NCBI RefSeq assembly: GCF_029784165.1
Contig: NC_073696.1
Span: forward strand, 89,103,310 to 89,167,309
Length of the DNA stretch: 64,000 bases
Direction of reading: 5' to 3'
Origin: Wyeomyia smithii
Lineage: Eukaryota > Arthropoda > Insecta > Diptera > Culicidae
The notes below the pieces were generated by a model, which saw nothing but the letters and a program-made list of their open reading frames with translations, was not told the DNA's origin and made no database searches. The translations under genes were made by a program, and so were the position numbers. Position 1 is the first letter of the stretch. Every line of letters begins with the position of its first letter. Positions 54,593-64,000 of the stretch are shown piece after piece.

Positions 54593-54967
54593 AACTGTTC
54601 CAGGAGCCGCATGCTCACTGCGGCCACGCGTCAGAACAGAGAGAGGTACAGGGTGGCAACTTGCCACTGGCAAGAGCTGCCGAAAATAGAACCCACCGTC
54701 GGAAAAAGCGCGAGTAAGAAAAGCAGATGCTCGCCAGCGCAGAGGACAGCTATGCTCAAAACGACGTGCGGAGATTCTATAGAACTGTCAACAGAGTCGG
54801 AAGCAGGAATTTTCCTGTGCCGGTCATGTGTAATGACAAGGACGGCAACCTGCTTACTGACCGACGGTTGCAGCCAGATGGAAGGAGCATTTCCAGGCGC
54901 TATTGAACGGTGAGGAGCCGGATGAGCAGATCAGGAACAGGATGACGAGCTACCAACACAGGAGGAG

Positions 54968-55925
54968 GTGAAAAAGGCGATTAGTGAGCTGAAAAACGGC
55001 AAGGCCGCTGGAAAGGACAATATCCCGGCCGAACTTCTAAAAGCGGGAAGCGAGCGGCTGTACTATGCAATCCACCAGATAATACTAAGGATCTGGGCAG
55101 ATGAACAAATGCCAAACGACTGGTTGGAAGGCCTCATATGCCTTATCTATAAGAAGGGCCATCGATTGGGTTGTGGCAAGTATCGAGGCATAACGTTGCT
55201 CAACTCCGCATATCAAGTGCTCTCCCGTATCCTGTTCTTCAGATTGAGACCGTTAACGGAATCCTTTGTTGGCGAATACCAGGCTGATTTTCGACAGGTG
55301 CGTTCCACGACGGATCAAATCTTCACCCTGCGACAGATCCTTGATAAGTTCCGGGAGTACAACTTACCGACTCACCATCTGTTTGTGGATTTCAGGGCGG
55401 CATACGACTCAGTGAAAAGAAACGAGCTGTGACAGATCATGCTGGAACACGGTTTCCCTACGAAACTAACTAAGCTGAGTCGTATGACGCTGGAGGGATC
55501 AAAATCGTGCATGCGGATAGCTGGCGAGACATCAACCGCGTTCGAAACGTTGGTTGGACTGTTGCAGGGGGATGCGCTCTCTAACTTACTGTTCAACATC
55601 GCTCTTGAAGGTGCAATACGAAGAGCAAACGTGGAAAGAAACGGTACGATCATCACGAAGTCTCACATGCTTCTTGGTTTTGCGGCCGACATCGATATCA
55701 TCGGTATCAACCGTAAGGCCGTGGAGGAGGCCTTCGTACCTTTTAAGAGGAAAGCAGCGAGATTGGGACTTGTCATTAACTCTGCCAAAACGAAGTACAT
55801 GGTAGCTGGCAAAGAGCGTGGGAGTCCCCGTGGTGTTGGTGCTGAGGTGGAGATAGGTGGGGAACGATTTGAAGTAGTTGACGAATTCGTTCATCTTGGG
55901 ACGCTTGTGACATGTGACAACGATA
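54968..55925 (+). pseudogene. RTE reverse transcriptase, stop-interrupted, catalytic motif altered
   Basis: 54968-55432 reads GKAAGKDNIPAELLKAGSER, CGKYRGITLLNSAYQVLSRI, TTDQIFTLRQILDKF and FVDFRAAYDSVKRNEL (motif A). A TGA at 55430-55432 breaks the frame where Trp is expected. It resumes at 55439 with MLEHGFPTKLTKL, GLLQGDALSNLLFN and LLGFAADIDIIGINRKAVEE. The catalytic FADD box reads FAAD, losing the first Asp. It continues to KTKYMVAGKERGS and LGTLVTCDND, then ends at the inversion point. Confidence 0.85.
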
Positions 55926-57320
55926 TAAGCTTCCTTCAGCGTCCATGCTTCATATCCGTAAAGGGCCACCGGGAGTATCAGCGTCCTATACGGTGCTAGT
56001 TCTGTGCGAGTTTGCAAACTACGGGACCTTAGCTGGTTACCTAGTCCGTAGAAGGCCCTGTTCGCAGCTGCAATTGTTCGGTTCACTTCACAGCTCTTAT
56101 CGTTGTCACATGTCACAAGCGTACCAAGATAAACGAATTCATCAACCACTTCAAATCGTTCTCCATCTATCTCCACCTTAGCACCAACACCACGAGAACG
56201 ACCACGCTCCCTTTCCAGCTACAATGTACTTTGTTTTGGTAGAGTTAAAGACAAGTCCCAATATCGCAGCTATCTCTTGAAAGGCACGAAGACCTCCTCC
56301 ACGGGCCTACGGTCGATACGGCCGATGATATCAATGTCGTCCGCAAAACCAAGGAGCATGTGAGATTTCGTGATGATCGTACCATGGAACGGGGTGAAAT
56401 TGATCAATTTTTATAACAATTTTCAATTGTAGCTTCATGTACATTTTTTCCGAAATAGTATAATTTTAAAACAAGTACTGGTATGTGCTCCAGTAAACCT
56501 CTATGGCTATTGGTGAAATTTCTATCGTCTACTCCATGAAATAAGTTCGATAATTCTATAAGGTACAATTATACATATTAAGTAAATTGGGGTGAAATTG
56601 ATCACCATTGAAGTCCATACATTCTTTTAGCAATGTGCTTTTTTTTTTTGATATGCTAAAGATAAATGATGATTCCTCTAATGAAAAATATCATTTACAG
56701 CTAGTTTGGAAACGAAAATAACGATATTTCAGGTTAAAATTTGTTTATTTTGGTTCACGAGCTGCTTGTTGCTAAATTTGCTTTTATTTGATCGTCGTAA
56801 GACCGATTTCAATTCGGTTTGTTGCAAAAGCTCAAAAACTAGCTCTGAAATTAAAATCTTTGTGGTTTCCTGCGAATTTATCAGTATTTCTTTAGTGGTA
56901 TGGAATGATCATTGTTGAAAATTACATTTTTTGAGCTTTTATCAAACTTCACTCACTTCTACAAGTTTATCGTAATAACCCTCAACTAAGATTACTTTAA
57001 GTAAGTTCAATACTTTTTTTTTGTTATTTGGAAACTTGTTTGTTCGAATTTGTTTCAGTTCTGACTGAGTTAGAAAATTTTTTCGAAAATATGAAAAATT
57101 GCACCGGGCATGCAAGGGTTAACTTCGACAGGTATGTGAATCATGCAAAAGTTGCGTTCAAAGACACGTTAACATTGTCTAGTGTTGTAAGAGCAGTATC
57201 TTTTGATTAGTATTTGTTATCACAAATTTCCAGGTGGTCAATTTCACCCCACTGATCAATTTCACCCCATTCCACGGTACCGTTTCTTTGCACGTTTGCT
57301 CTTCGTACTGCACCTTCAAG
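55926..57320 (-). mobile_element. inverted second RTE copy, split by a TA-flanked element
   Basis: Reading minus from 57320 to 57280, then 56379 to 55926, gives the same RTE region as 55602-55925 and then further sequence: FVYLGTLVTCDNDKSCEVNR, AFYGLGNQLRSRSLQTRTEL and LYGYEAWTLKEA. This copy retains the intact-looking ADDIDI-type stretch as CGRHxHR only in another frame, so it is also decayed. The two copies face each other with 3' portions meeting near 55925. The arms are about 320 bp with a spacer near 180 bp. Confidence 0.78.
56380..57279. mobile_element. complete TA-flanked inverted-repeat element (896 bp)
   Basis: TA at 56380-56381 and 57278-57279 bounds an element starting CCATGGAACGGGGTGAAATT and ending with the reverse complement of CCGTGGAATGGGGTGAAATT. 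The inverted repeats are about 25 bp, with an extra internal GGGGTGAAATTGA copy near each end. The uninterrupted target is visible in the inverted RTE arm at 55640-55660, proving the boundaries and the TA duplication. TA duplication fits Tc1/mariner-type mobilisation. The 70-codon frame 56706-56918 is shared with the copy at 35382 but is unrecognised. Confidence 0.88.
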
Positions 57321-57380
57321 CACGGGTGTAGCCAGAATTTCGAATAGGGGGGAGGCAAGTTCTTCAAATTTTTAGAAGTA
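57321..57380 (+). mobile_element. end of a hAT-like element, truncated
   Basis: CACGGGTGTAGCCAGAATTT followed by a G run (AGGGGGGAGG) resembles the common CAGGGGTGTAGCCAGGATTT-type terminus of hAT elements, from memory. It abuts the RTE copy exactly at 57320/57321. The partner end is not found. Confidence 0.45.
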
Positions 57381-57399
57381 AAAAATGGTAGTTTTGAAA

Positions 57400-57900
57400 G
57401 AAGAAATAAATACTAGTGTTTAGTGATTGTTACATCAAGGCAACCAGTGAAGAGTTTTCCTTGACATCAGAGTGGAAAATTTAATTATTCTTTGTCCAAC
57501 CTCGAATATAAATAGATGTTCTGTAGTAGAAACTCTTAAGTTCATTTAAACCTTTGGACATATAATTTTGGCGACGAGGATCTCAAGAATCCACGAACAT
57601 GGCAGAAAATAGAGTTGATCAGCCGCATACGAGAATTCCAGATATGATTCTCAAGATGGCCCAATCTTACAGCAAATGGCGGCCCAGCAGCAGCAGCCTC
57701 AGTATCAAACCCCGGAGCAGATTCTGGAGTCCCTCTCATCGAACATCACCGAGTTCGTCATCGACGAAGAAAACGGAGTTGCCTTCGGAAGCTGGTTTAG
57801 CCGCTACCAGGAATTCTTCGAGAACGACTTTTGCTTCTCCGGAAAAAAATCAAAGTTGCAAAGTTGAATCGTTCAAGAAATACGTTAACTATGAGTCTTT
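57400..57900 (+). mobile_element. Ty3/gypsy-type LTR end, leader and gag start
   Basis: A TATA box (TATAAATAG, 57507-57515) sits in sequence that looks like an LTR ending near GGACA at 57560. TTTTGGCGACGAGGATC (57566-57582) is a primer-binding-site-like leader common in insect Ty3/gypsy elements. Gag begins at ATG 57599 (MAENRVDQPHTRIPDMILKM). A shifted frame (57676-57867) continues with QTPEQILESLSSNITEFVID and FGSWFSRYQEFFENDF, a Ty3/gypsy gag N-terminal pattern. The copy stops near 57890 and the 5' LTR start is not delimited. Confidence 0.65.
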
Positions 57901-59751
57901 TTGCGTATTTTGAGGCGCAAATCTCAAATTACGTGTTTTATTTATTGATAGGTACCTCAAAAAATTAAAAATAGCTTGGATCAAATTTTCGCTGGAAAAA
58001 AGTTGTCCTGCTTTTTAACTCCGACCAAATGGTAACCCTACATAACGGTAATACTAGCATCGGTTAATACTTCATAAGTGCAGTGCTTTTCAACCGTCCA
58101 ATACATTGAACACTCGCTAGAGCATCAAATGCGTTATGAACAACACAAATCCGTTGTACTGGTTCCAAAATAGTACAGGAGATGTACTAATAAAACACAA
58201 TATTGATGTGGTTCCGCACCATCCAACTTTTGTGCGTAGGAAAGAGTAAAAGCTAAACATTTTATGTGCGGTATATTTATTTCCAAACGTTATTATTTGG
58301 ACTTGCAGAAGAACGTATCGTTATGTGATTTCATAGGTGAAAAAAAGATAAAGTATAACAAAATCAAGATAATGAGAAAAAAATAATTATTTTTAACTTT
58401 GTTGGTAAACATATTTTTACTCCCAGGAGCTCCCGGGCGGGGTTCTAGCTTTTTTGAAGTAGAATACTTCTCTCAGGAAGTTCGGCTACATACGGATGTG
58501 ACGTGAAAATCTTAAACCGAAAAAAGTGAAAAATATGTCCAATTTCAAATGCTAATAAATCGGTTAGTATTCTATGGATTTCCTTCGTTCTTGCAGCAAT
58601 AGATTGGAAAATCTTTTAGGATTCTTCCCAAAAGAAGATAATTGTAATTTTATCATTCACGCTATTGTACTATTGAAACTGTTTATTTTATCACAAGGAA
58701 TACTTTATTCGCACTGTCAGTGTTAACGCAAAGATGTAATCGGCATCTCATCCGATACTAAATTGAACAACAAATTGTCCTTTTCAGGATCAAATGAAAA
58801 CCTGATGATTAAAGCGTTAATGTTTTCTCTTGAGTTAATTTACATTTTCCAAGTTGTAAAAGTTATAAATTTTACTTTATTTCCGGGTCTCAGAACGTAC
58901 TGAATTATCTTTTCCGTCAGTCATGAAAAAATTTCATCTCAAAATTTAAAAGTTGTCAAGCCCCAACCATAACAAGTAACTTACTATATTATTAATAATG
59001 GTCAATCTTTGTTGAAGCGCAAAATTCGATTATTCTGATTAGTCAACGTTTACTTACTAGAAAAAATGACTGACACGCAAGCAGCCAGGTTATCTTTCTT
59101 GTAAAAGTATTCTACTTCAACCTTGCGGTCGTGGCTCTGCACACAACCCACCTGTTATTTTTAAATTTCGGGTGTCTACTAACCATTTCGAAACCTCCGT
59201 AAAACATTAATTTTTATTGTGCCGTGTCAAATAAATGTTGTGTGAACAAAAAAAAAACCATTTTGAGCTTAGCTACGACCACCTGCGACCAAACGCTCAT
59301 AGACGTTTTGAATTTTTATTTTTTTTTTTTTTTTTGAGAGGAAATATACAAAATCTGTAAACAAATTTTTTGAACATGATAACAGAGGTACCATTAGATT
59401 TATTATATTCTTATAAACATTATTGATTAGGCTTTCGCAAAAATCTGTGGTTGGTCTTATGGTTGGAAAAAAATAGCATAAAAAATTTGTACTCCCATAT
59501 GTTCCCTTGCTAGGTCCTTGTATTTTGTTTCAAATTTCAAGTGTTTACCAACAATTTCGTTCGAGTCTAGCTGCAATTATCTGCGATCGCTTTGAGAATT
59601 TTTGATTTTCATCGAAAAAATATACAAAATCTTAACAATTTTTGTAATCACCCTAACAGAATAAATATTAAGTGTATTATATTTTTATAAACGTTATTGT
59701 TTCCGTTATTCCGTTATGTTATTGTAACTTTCCGAAAAATGTGTGGTTAAG
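57901..59751. other. unclassified stretch with one interspersed repeat copy
   Basis: 58530-58690 repeats the block at 31505-31690 (TTGCAGCAATAGATTGGAAA, then CTATTGTACTATTGAAAC). 59250-59720 contains two diverged parallel segments (phrase 'CTGCGA', then 'TTTTGAATTTTT', then 'ATATACAAAATCT' near 59280-59360 and 59580-59640), suggesting duplication. No gene. Confidence 0.4.
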
Positions 59752-60841
59752 TACCGTGCTGGATCGAAACCCGTACAGTATCGAAATCCGTACACCTTGA
59801 TGTTTTTCTTCAGTTTTAAGCATTATATAAGTGAAAATTCATATGATAGTTACATGTACATATCCGTTGAGTTGTTGGCCTTCTGTTAAATTAAACTGTG
59901 CGCCAGTAGGCCATGAAATAAAAATATTAAAAATGAAAAATCAATCGTGTATCGGTTTCAGTTGTCATTTCGTTGTATCGTTAGAGAATTTACTAAGGAA
60001 ACGTTCTTCAGATAAAAACGTTTTTCAAGTGGGATATAAGTGTTTTACTTTGTGAATCTTTTTAAAATTGATGGAAAAGGTAAGTCTTTGTCATTTTCGA
60101 GCTGTATATTGTCTAATAAATAGTGTAAGTTGTATTTATTCAACAAAAACTGTGCCGTACGGATTTTGATTCTTTTTATTTGCTTGAATCGAAATCCGTA
60201 CAACGTGTGTATCATGCATATATTGTTGAACTTTCTTCTTGTTTTCAGCATAAAATGGAAGAAAACAAGTATAAATATACGGCAAACAATTTTAAACGAG
60301 CTGTGACTGAGGTGCGCAAGGGAAAGTCGTACCGGGAAGCTTCGAGAGGTTCAGGCGTTCCGGTTACTACGAAACGCTACGAAAATTGCACTATTTCAGC
60401 TGATATCAAAAATTAGGAAACCGTGTGAAACTTTAGAAGCCAGTTGATCCTCAAAATATACTTATTCGGTAATTAAAAGATAAATTATAAATAAAAGATG
60501 TTCATTTTTGTACTTCTTCATCTATACGGAGTTTGATTTATTGTTGTATGGACTTTGATCCAGTCTATATCGCGTGTGTGCGGATTTCGATTCAAAAGTG
60601 TACGGGTTTTGATTCAAACAAAAAACTGTGTACGGATTTCGATTCAAAACATGTTCTATTTAAACATGATTTTTTCGAGTTTCGGAGTGATTTTAATCAT
60701 TTTGCTGGAAAATAGTGATAAAATATAAGTAGACCTATAACTAAACATGTCAGTTTAAAGCAATATGTGATTTCTTGATTTTATATTGACCGTCGAAGAT
60801 TATCATGTGCTTAGGTGTACGGATTTCGATCAAGCACGGTA
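59752..60841 (+). mobile_element. pogo-type DNA transposon, internally deleted
   Basis: TA at 59752-59753 and 60840-60841 bounds an element of 1,086 bp starting CCGTGCTGGATCGAAACCCG; the reverse complement of the right end is CCGTGCTTGATCGAAATCCG. The 12-15-bp word GTACGGATTTCGATTC (either strand, with variants) recurs about nine times inside, clustered near both ends. A short psq-type helix-turn-helix coding region lies at 60254-60416. The transposase catalytic core is absent. TA duplication and the psq domain are established pogo features. Confidence 0.82.
60254..60416 (+). pseudogene. psq-type HTH start of a pogo transposase, truncated
   Basis: MEENKYKYTANNFKRAVTEV, then RKGKSYREASRGSGVP, is the pipsqueak/CENP-B-type N-terminal DNA-binding helix-turn-helix of pogo transposases. 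The frame leaves the family pattern after VPVTT and stops at about 60414, so the remaining HTH, the CENP-B-like domain and the DDE core are deleted. A TTTTCAG acceptor at 60242-60248 and a GGTAAGT donor at about 60080 suggest that the leader was spliced. Confidence 0.65.
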
Positions 60842-61331
60842 TTAGGGTGAAAAAAAACGAAACTTGATAGCAGAAAGTTAGAACCAAGTTTTTTTTGTTC
60901 TATTTAGGGCACCAAACAATCCTAAATTTATCGGAAGTCGATTGGTTTTGTCTCCGCTTGGCGCATTACATTTCAAATTTATATGGAGATATGTATGGAA
61001 AAGCCAACGTTTTTGCATTTTCCATTCTAAAGAGCTCAAAGTGGCTCAAACCATAGGTTTCATGACTTCAAATGGTAGATTTTTGTATGCCTAACAACTT
61101 GGCCGAAGACATTAAAGAGCTAGGGTGTCCCAAAAAAAAATACTGGAGCTGTTTAAAGTTGAGTATGTCGAAATTTATGTTACAAATCATTTTTTCTGCC
61201 TACACTGCCAGTGTACCGGCGTTAGTCAGATTTCCATCAGAGGTAACCTCTGAAACACATGTAGATTCTATCTACGCCTACAATATTGACCTGGATTTGT
61301 TTGTTTGATCCAGCTGAGTGCATAAACTCGT
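60842..61331. other. interspersed repeat between the two pogo-family elements
   Basis: Phrases such as 'TGGAAAAGCCAACG', 'AAGAGCTCAAAGTGGCTCAAA' and 'AACTTGGCCGAAGACATTAAAGAGCTAGGGTG' read like abundant mosquito repeat sequence from memory. No coding signal. Confidence 0.4.
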
Positions 61332-61517
61332 TACCGTGCTGGACCGAAACCCGTACAGTATCGAAATCCGTACAACGTGATGTTTTTCTTCAGTTTTAAG
61401 CATTATAAAATGTACAATGAACATGTAACTATCATATGAATGTTCATTTTTATAATGCTGAACAAACATCAAGGTGTACGAATTTCGATACTGTACGGGT
61501 TTCGATCCAGCACGGTA
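61332..61517. mobile_element. palindromic MITE derived from the pogo-type element
   Basis: TA at 61332-61333 and 61516-61517 bounds 182 bp. It is almost entirely palindromic: CCGTGCTGGACCGAAACCCG at the left and the complement of CCGTGCTGGATCGAAACCCG at the right. Each arm of about 75 bp copies the left end of the element at 59754 (through TTCAG..AAGCATTATA). The centre near 61410-61440 is a short inverted hinge. Confidence 0.88.
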
Positions 61518-62634
61518 CGACAGGTTATTTCTGGGGGGAATCCTACTGGCGCCGGTACATTGGTAGCTTTTCAGGTTTCTAGTTGAGCGATCATGTTCCA
61601 GAATAGAAACAGTTTTTGATATCATGGATATTGTTTACGGTACCCTTTCATAACATGGAAATCCGTAATAGTCATTTTGCTCATTTCCGAGATTTCATCA
61701 GTACCCGTGTATGGCAACAAATATACTACTTGAAACATAATCCAACTCAATAATACGCTTAACGCTGCACAATAACTGGTTCTAGTTGCAAGATTACAGG
61801 AAGTTTCAGGAGAAATCATGCCAACCATTAAATGTGGCCATTTAAAGCTCAGCAACTGGCTATGGTCCACTTAAATCTTCATTAAATACGATAATATTCT
61901 GGCCCATTATGCTTATTTCCAGGTGGAAGCTTTGTTCGAAACTTTAACAGCATGCGATGTACGGATTCATAGAGAGTGACAGCCGTAGATTTGTATAAAC
62001 TCATAGTAGATTCGAGCTCACAAAAACAGTTGAACTGAACTGTCGGTATTTCGACCCAGAATGTGTTTCATTATACACGAATCAGAATGGTTTATGCTAA
62101 CATATGCAACGTAATTAATGGGCAAATTCATCGTCAAATGCATAGATAAATCCAGCTTGTTCAAACCGTTGAGTGAGTGCAATTTCCTGGAGTGTTGCGC
62201 TCGATTTATCTGCATGATGATGATGATGAGCTAGTTCGAATTTATTTATAAATGTTTAATAGCACGTTCAGATTCGAACGGATTCAAGTTGGTTTCGGAA
62301 CTTAGAAAGCATCAAATCTATTCGATTATCATTAGTTTCGTTGATTGCATGACTAGTGCACCGAGTAAGAGGGATAACGGTTTGCCCAAATGAACCATCG
62401 ATGGGATTACTGATGACTGACCGAAATGAGCGTGGGCCTCAGAGCTAGGATTATTATTCTCTCCTGGCAGCTGTCATATGCTGTTATCATGCGCTGGTTG
62501 ATCAGATAAATCCTCTGCCAGATAATATGCTTGGCGTTGGGGCGGTTCGTCAACCTTCGCGTATTTAAAGTGGATCATGTGAATTCCAGCAGCCGGAATG
62601 ATTGCATTGTACTGAGATTGTTGAATTTATACAG
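61518..62634. other. repeat-poor stretch, no recognised gene
   Basis: Minus frames at 61622-61870 and 62018-62215 are unremarkable. A GATGAT microsatellite lies at about 62216-62228. Confidence 0.3.
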
Positions 62635-62721
62635 GTTTCCAAGATTCCTGTTACAGATGGTGGTGGAGGAGTATTCAACATAAACCGATTCGCCACACAC
62701 AAGACACACGTCCATGGAAAG
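62635..62721 (+). CDS. candidate 87-nt host exon, unrecognised
   Basis: An acceptor-like TTTATACAG ends at 62634 and a donor-like GGAAAG|GTATTT follows at 62721. The 29 codons between, in phase 0-0, read VSKIPVTDGGGGVFNINRFA, then THKTHVHGK. The composition is protein-like. No family recognised and no partner exon found, so this is a weak candidate. Confidence 0.25.
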
Positions 62722-64000
62722 GTATTTGTTTCAAATGTCAACAGTGGATATATTTATCAGAAGTTTGAAGATTTTTTTATTTATATTATATTGCGTAGAA
62801 AACTAACAAAACAGACAAATGCAAAGGAACAGTCTTATATTCATGCGGTATTATACAGTTTATGTAAAGCAACTTGGTCATTCAGGTCGATATCTTTTAA
62901 TAATAAATAAGCAGCCCATCTTGGGATTCTAATAAAATTCTCCTCCCATCGAAATATCAGAATAATCATGCCATTCAAAAGATAATTTGCGGGTACTTTC
63001 GGGATATGAAAACGGCTGTTCCTCCGAGAGTGCAACACACTTTTCCCTCGTTATTCCAGTGAAATGTACACCTTTTTTTTTCGCTTCTCAAAACATAAAC
63101 AACGAGGCAATGTGCAACAACTGGAGCGAACGTCAAGCACCGAAACTTTCAAAAATAACAAACTTTTTACTGCCCGTTTCGCTTCTTCTAGCAGCACATT
63201 TCCCAAACGACAAATTTTGGTGAGAACTGATTCCGACACACGTAACTTTCCAACACATCTTGCCAAGGACTTGCCCGGGTTCTCATACACAAGCCGGTGC
63301 GGCCCTCAACTATCTCCAGCTTCGATGGCTTCCAGGAGCATCCGAGGAAGAAACAACATATGTTATGTCACACCTCGGTGCAAATAACATACATTCCGGC
63401 TGCGCAAAGTTGTCTAACTCGGCACTGCTGCACATTCAACAATGCCGATGTATGTTTCCCACGTCCGACAGGCCAGTTTGCCTTGCTTCCCTAGCCCTCT
63501 AGGGCTGCCTGTCTTTTGGTGCGCTACCGGCAAATCAAATTGCTAACTTTTACCCGCCTCGCTGAAACCGCGCTTCCAGTAGAATAGCTCATGCTTACCC
63601 TTTAACTACCGTTGGACGTGGTGTTTTATCCAATTAAACTACTGGGGAGCTGTACCCACCCAAACTCAATACTGTCTCACACTTTGTTGCGCTCAGATCA
63701 TAACATAAAATGTCGAAAAAAACTTCTAGTGGAATCGAAATTCATTTTTACAGCAGGTACTAAAATGTTTCAAGTAGAATTCCCTAAATGAAAACCTTGT
63801 CTGTTTCAAATATTCGGCTGTACTAATAGGCATCAAACATCCGGAGACGTGAGATACTTGTGCGTTGTGCATCAGCATACCTAACTTCTCTGCGGCGATA
63901 ACACATTGGTCAGTAGCATATGCGAAAGGGTTAATATTTATGTAGTTCACGCCTAGACAATGGGTTGAACTTTCCGACGCCATGTATTCCTATTACCGTG
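62722..64000. other. repeat-poor stretch, no recognised gene
   Basis: Less AT-rich at 63110-63620, with overlapping open frames on both strands (plus 63064-63387 of 107 codons, plus 63260-63502, minus 63051-63290) but no domain. It could be untranslated or intronic sequence of a host gene outside the window. Confidence 0.3.

Larger units (their letters stand above)
53120..55925 (+). mobile_element. nearly full-length RTE-type (JAM1-like) LINE, inactive
   Basis: A G/C-rich 5' leader (about 53120-53560) precedes APE (53562-54592) and RT (54968-55925) in collinear but broken frames. The linker at 54730-54870 retains AEDSYAQNDVRRFYRTVNRV. The 3' end is lost where a second, inverted copy begins. 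RTE elements encode one APE-RT protein used for target-primed reverse transcription. The match to mosquito JAM1 is from memory of motif style. Confidence 0.8.

Overview
The window looks like non-coding, transposon-rich chromosomal DNA from an insect, most probably a culicine mosquito of the Aedes type. This is inference: it rests on AT-rich intergenic sequence, a Feilai-like tRNA-derived SINE, RTE-, Jockey-, R1- and L1/Tx1-like non-LTR retrotransposons, a non-LTR ORF1 with a DUF4780-like domain, Tc1/mariner, pogo and hAT elements, and many small TTAA- or TA-flanked inverted-repeat elements. I recognise no intact host gene. Two short exon-like stretches (48.0-48.3 kb minus, 62.6 kb plus) and a few unrecognised ORFs are the only host-coding candidates.

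Layout. 0.3-1.6 kb: large TTAA-flanked foldback element. 1.6-2.3 kb: degenerate minisatellite, which reappears at 12.5-13.1 kb. 3.1-3.5 kb and 12.5-12.8 kb: short hAT elements with 8-bp target duplications. 4.6-4.9 kb: small MITE. 7.8-10.3 kb: heptamer-repeat block interrupted by a MITE. 13.7-15.9 kb: relics of two different non-LTR retrotransposons. 18.6-20.7 kb: insertion flanked by a 24-bp target duplication and ending in a hexamer tail. 20.8-21.1 kb: SINE. 21.6-26.3 kb: hAT-like element carrying an L1/Tx1-like LINE with a long open frame and a broken mariner transposase. 26.9-30.8 kb: RTE, Tc1 and DUF4780-type ORF1 relics. 31.5-32.7 kb: TATA-box/leader/minisatellite unit, with a second copy at 43.3-43.7 kb. 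33.2-35.9 kb: inverted repeats, a palindromic MITE and a TA-flanked element. 44.6-45.6 kb: about 1 kb of pure GGACTT hexamer. 45.8-47.4 kb: Jockey-like pieces in both orientations. 52.0-52.6 kb: a third TTAA palindromic element. 53.1-57.3 kb: a nearly full-length but mutated RTE element meeting an inverted second copy, which is split by a TA-flanked element. 57.4-57.9 kb: Ty3/gypsy LTR/gag start. 59.8-61.5 kb: pogo-type element and a palindromic MITE derived from it.

The elements form a record of nested insertions rather than a pathway. In several cases the interrupted sequence can be read on both sides (18.6/21.1 kb, 12.5/12.8 kb, 56.4/57.3 kb), which defines element ends and insertion order. 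The two most unusual items are the 2.1-kb insertion at 18.6-20.7 kb, which has retrotransposition hallmarks but no recognisable reverse transcriptase, and the pair of TATA-box units that share a leader and a GT-rich tail containing TAGCGTG repeats.
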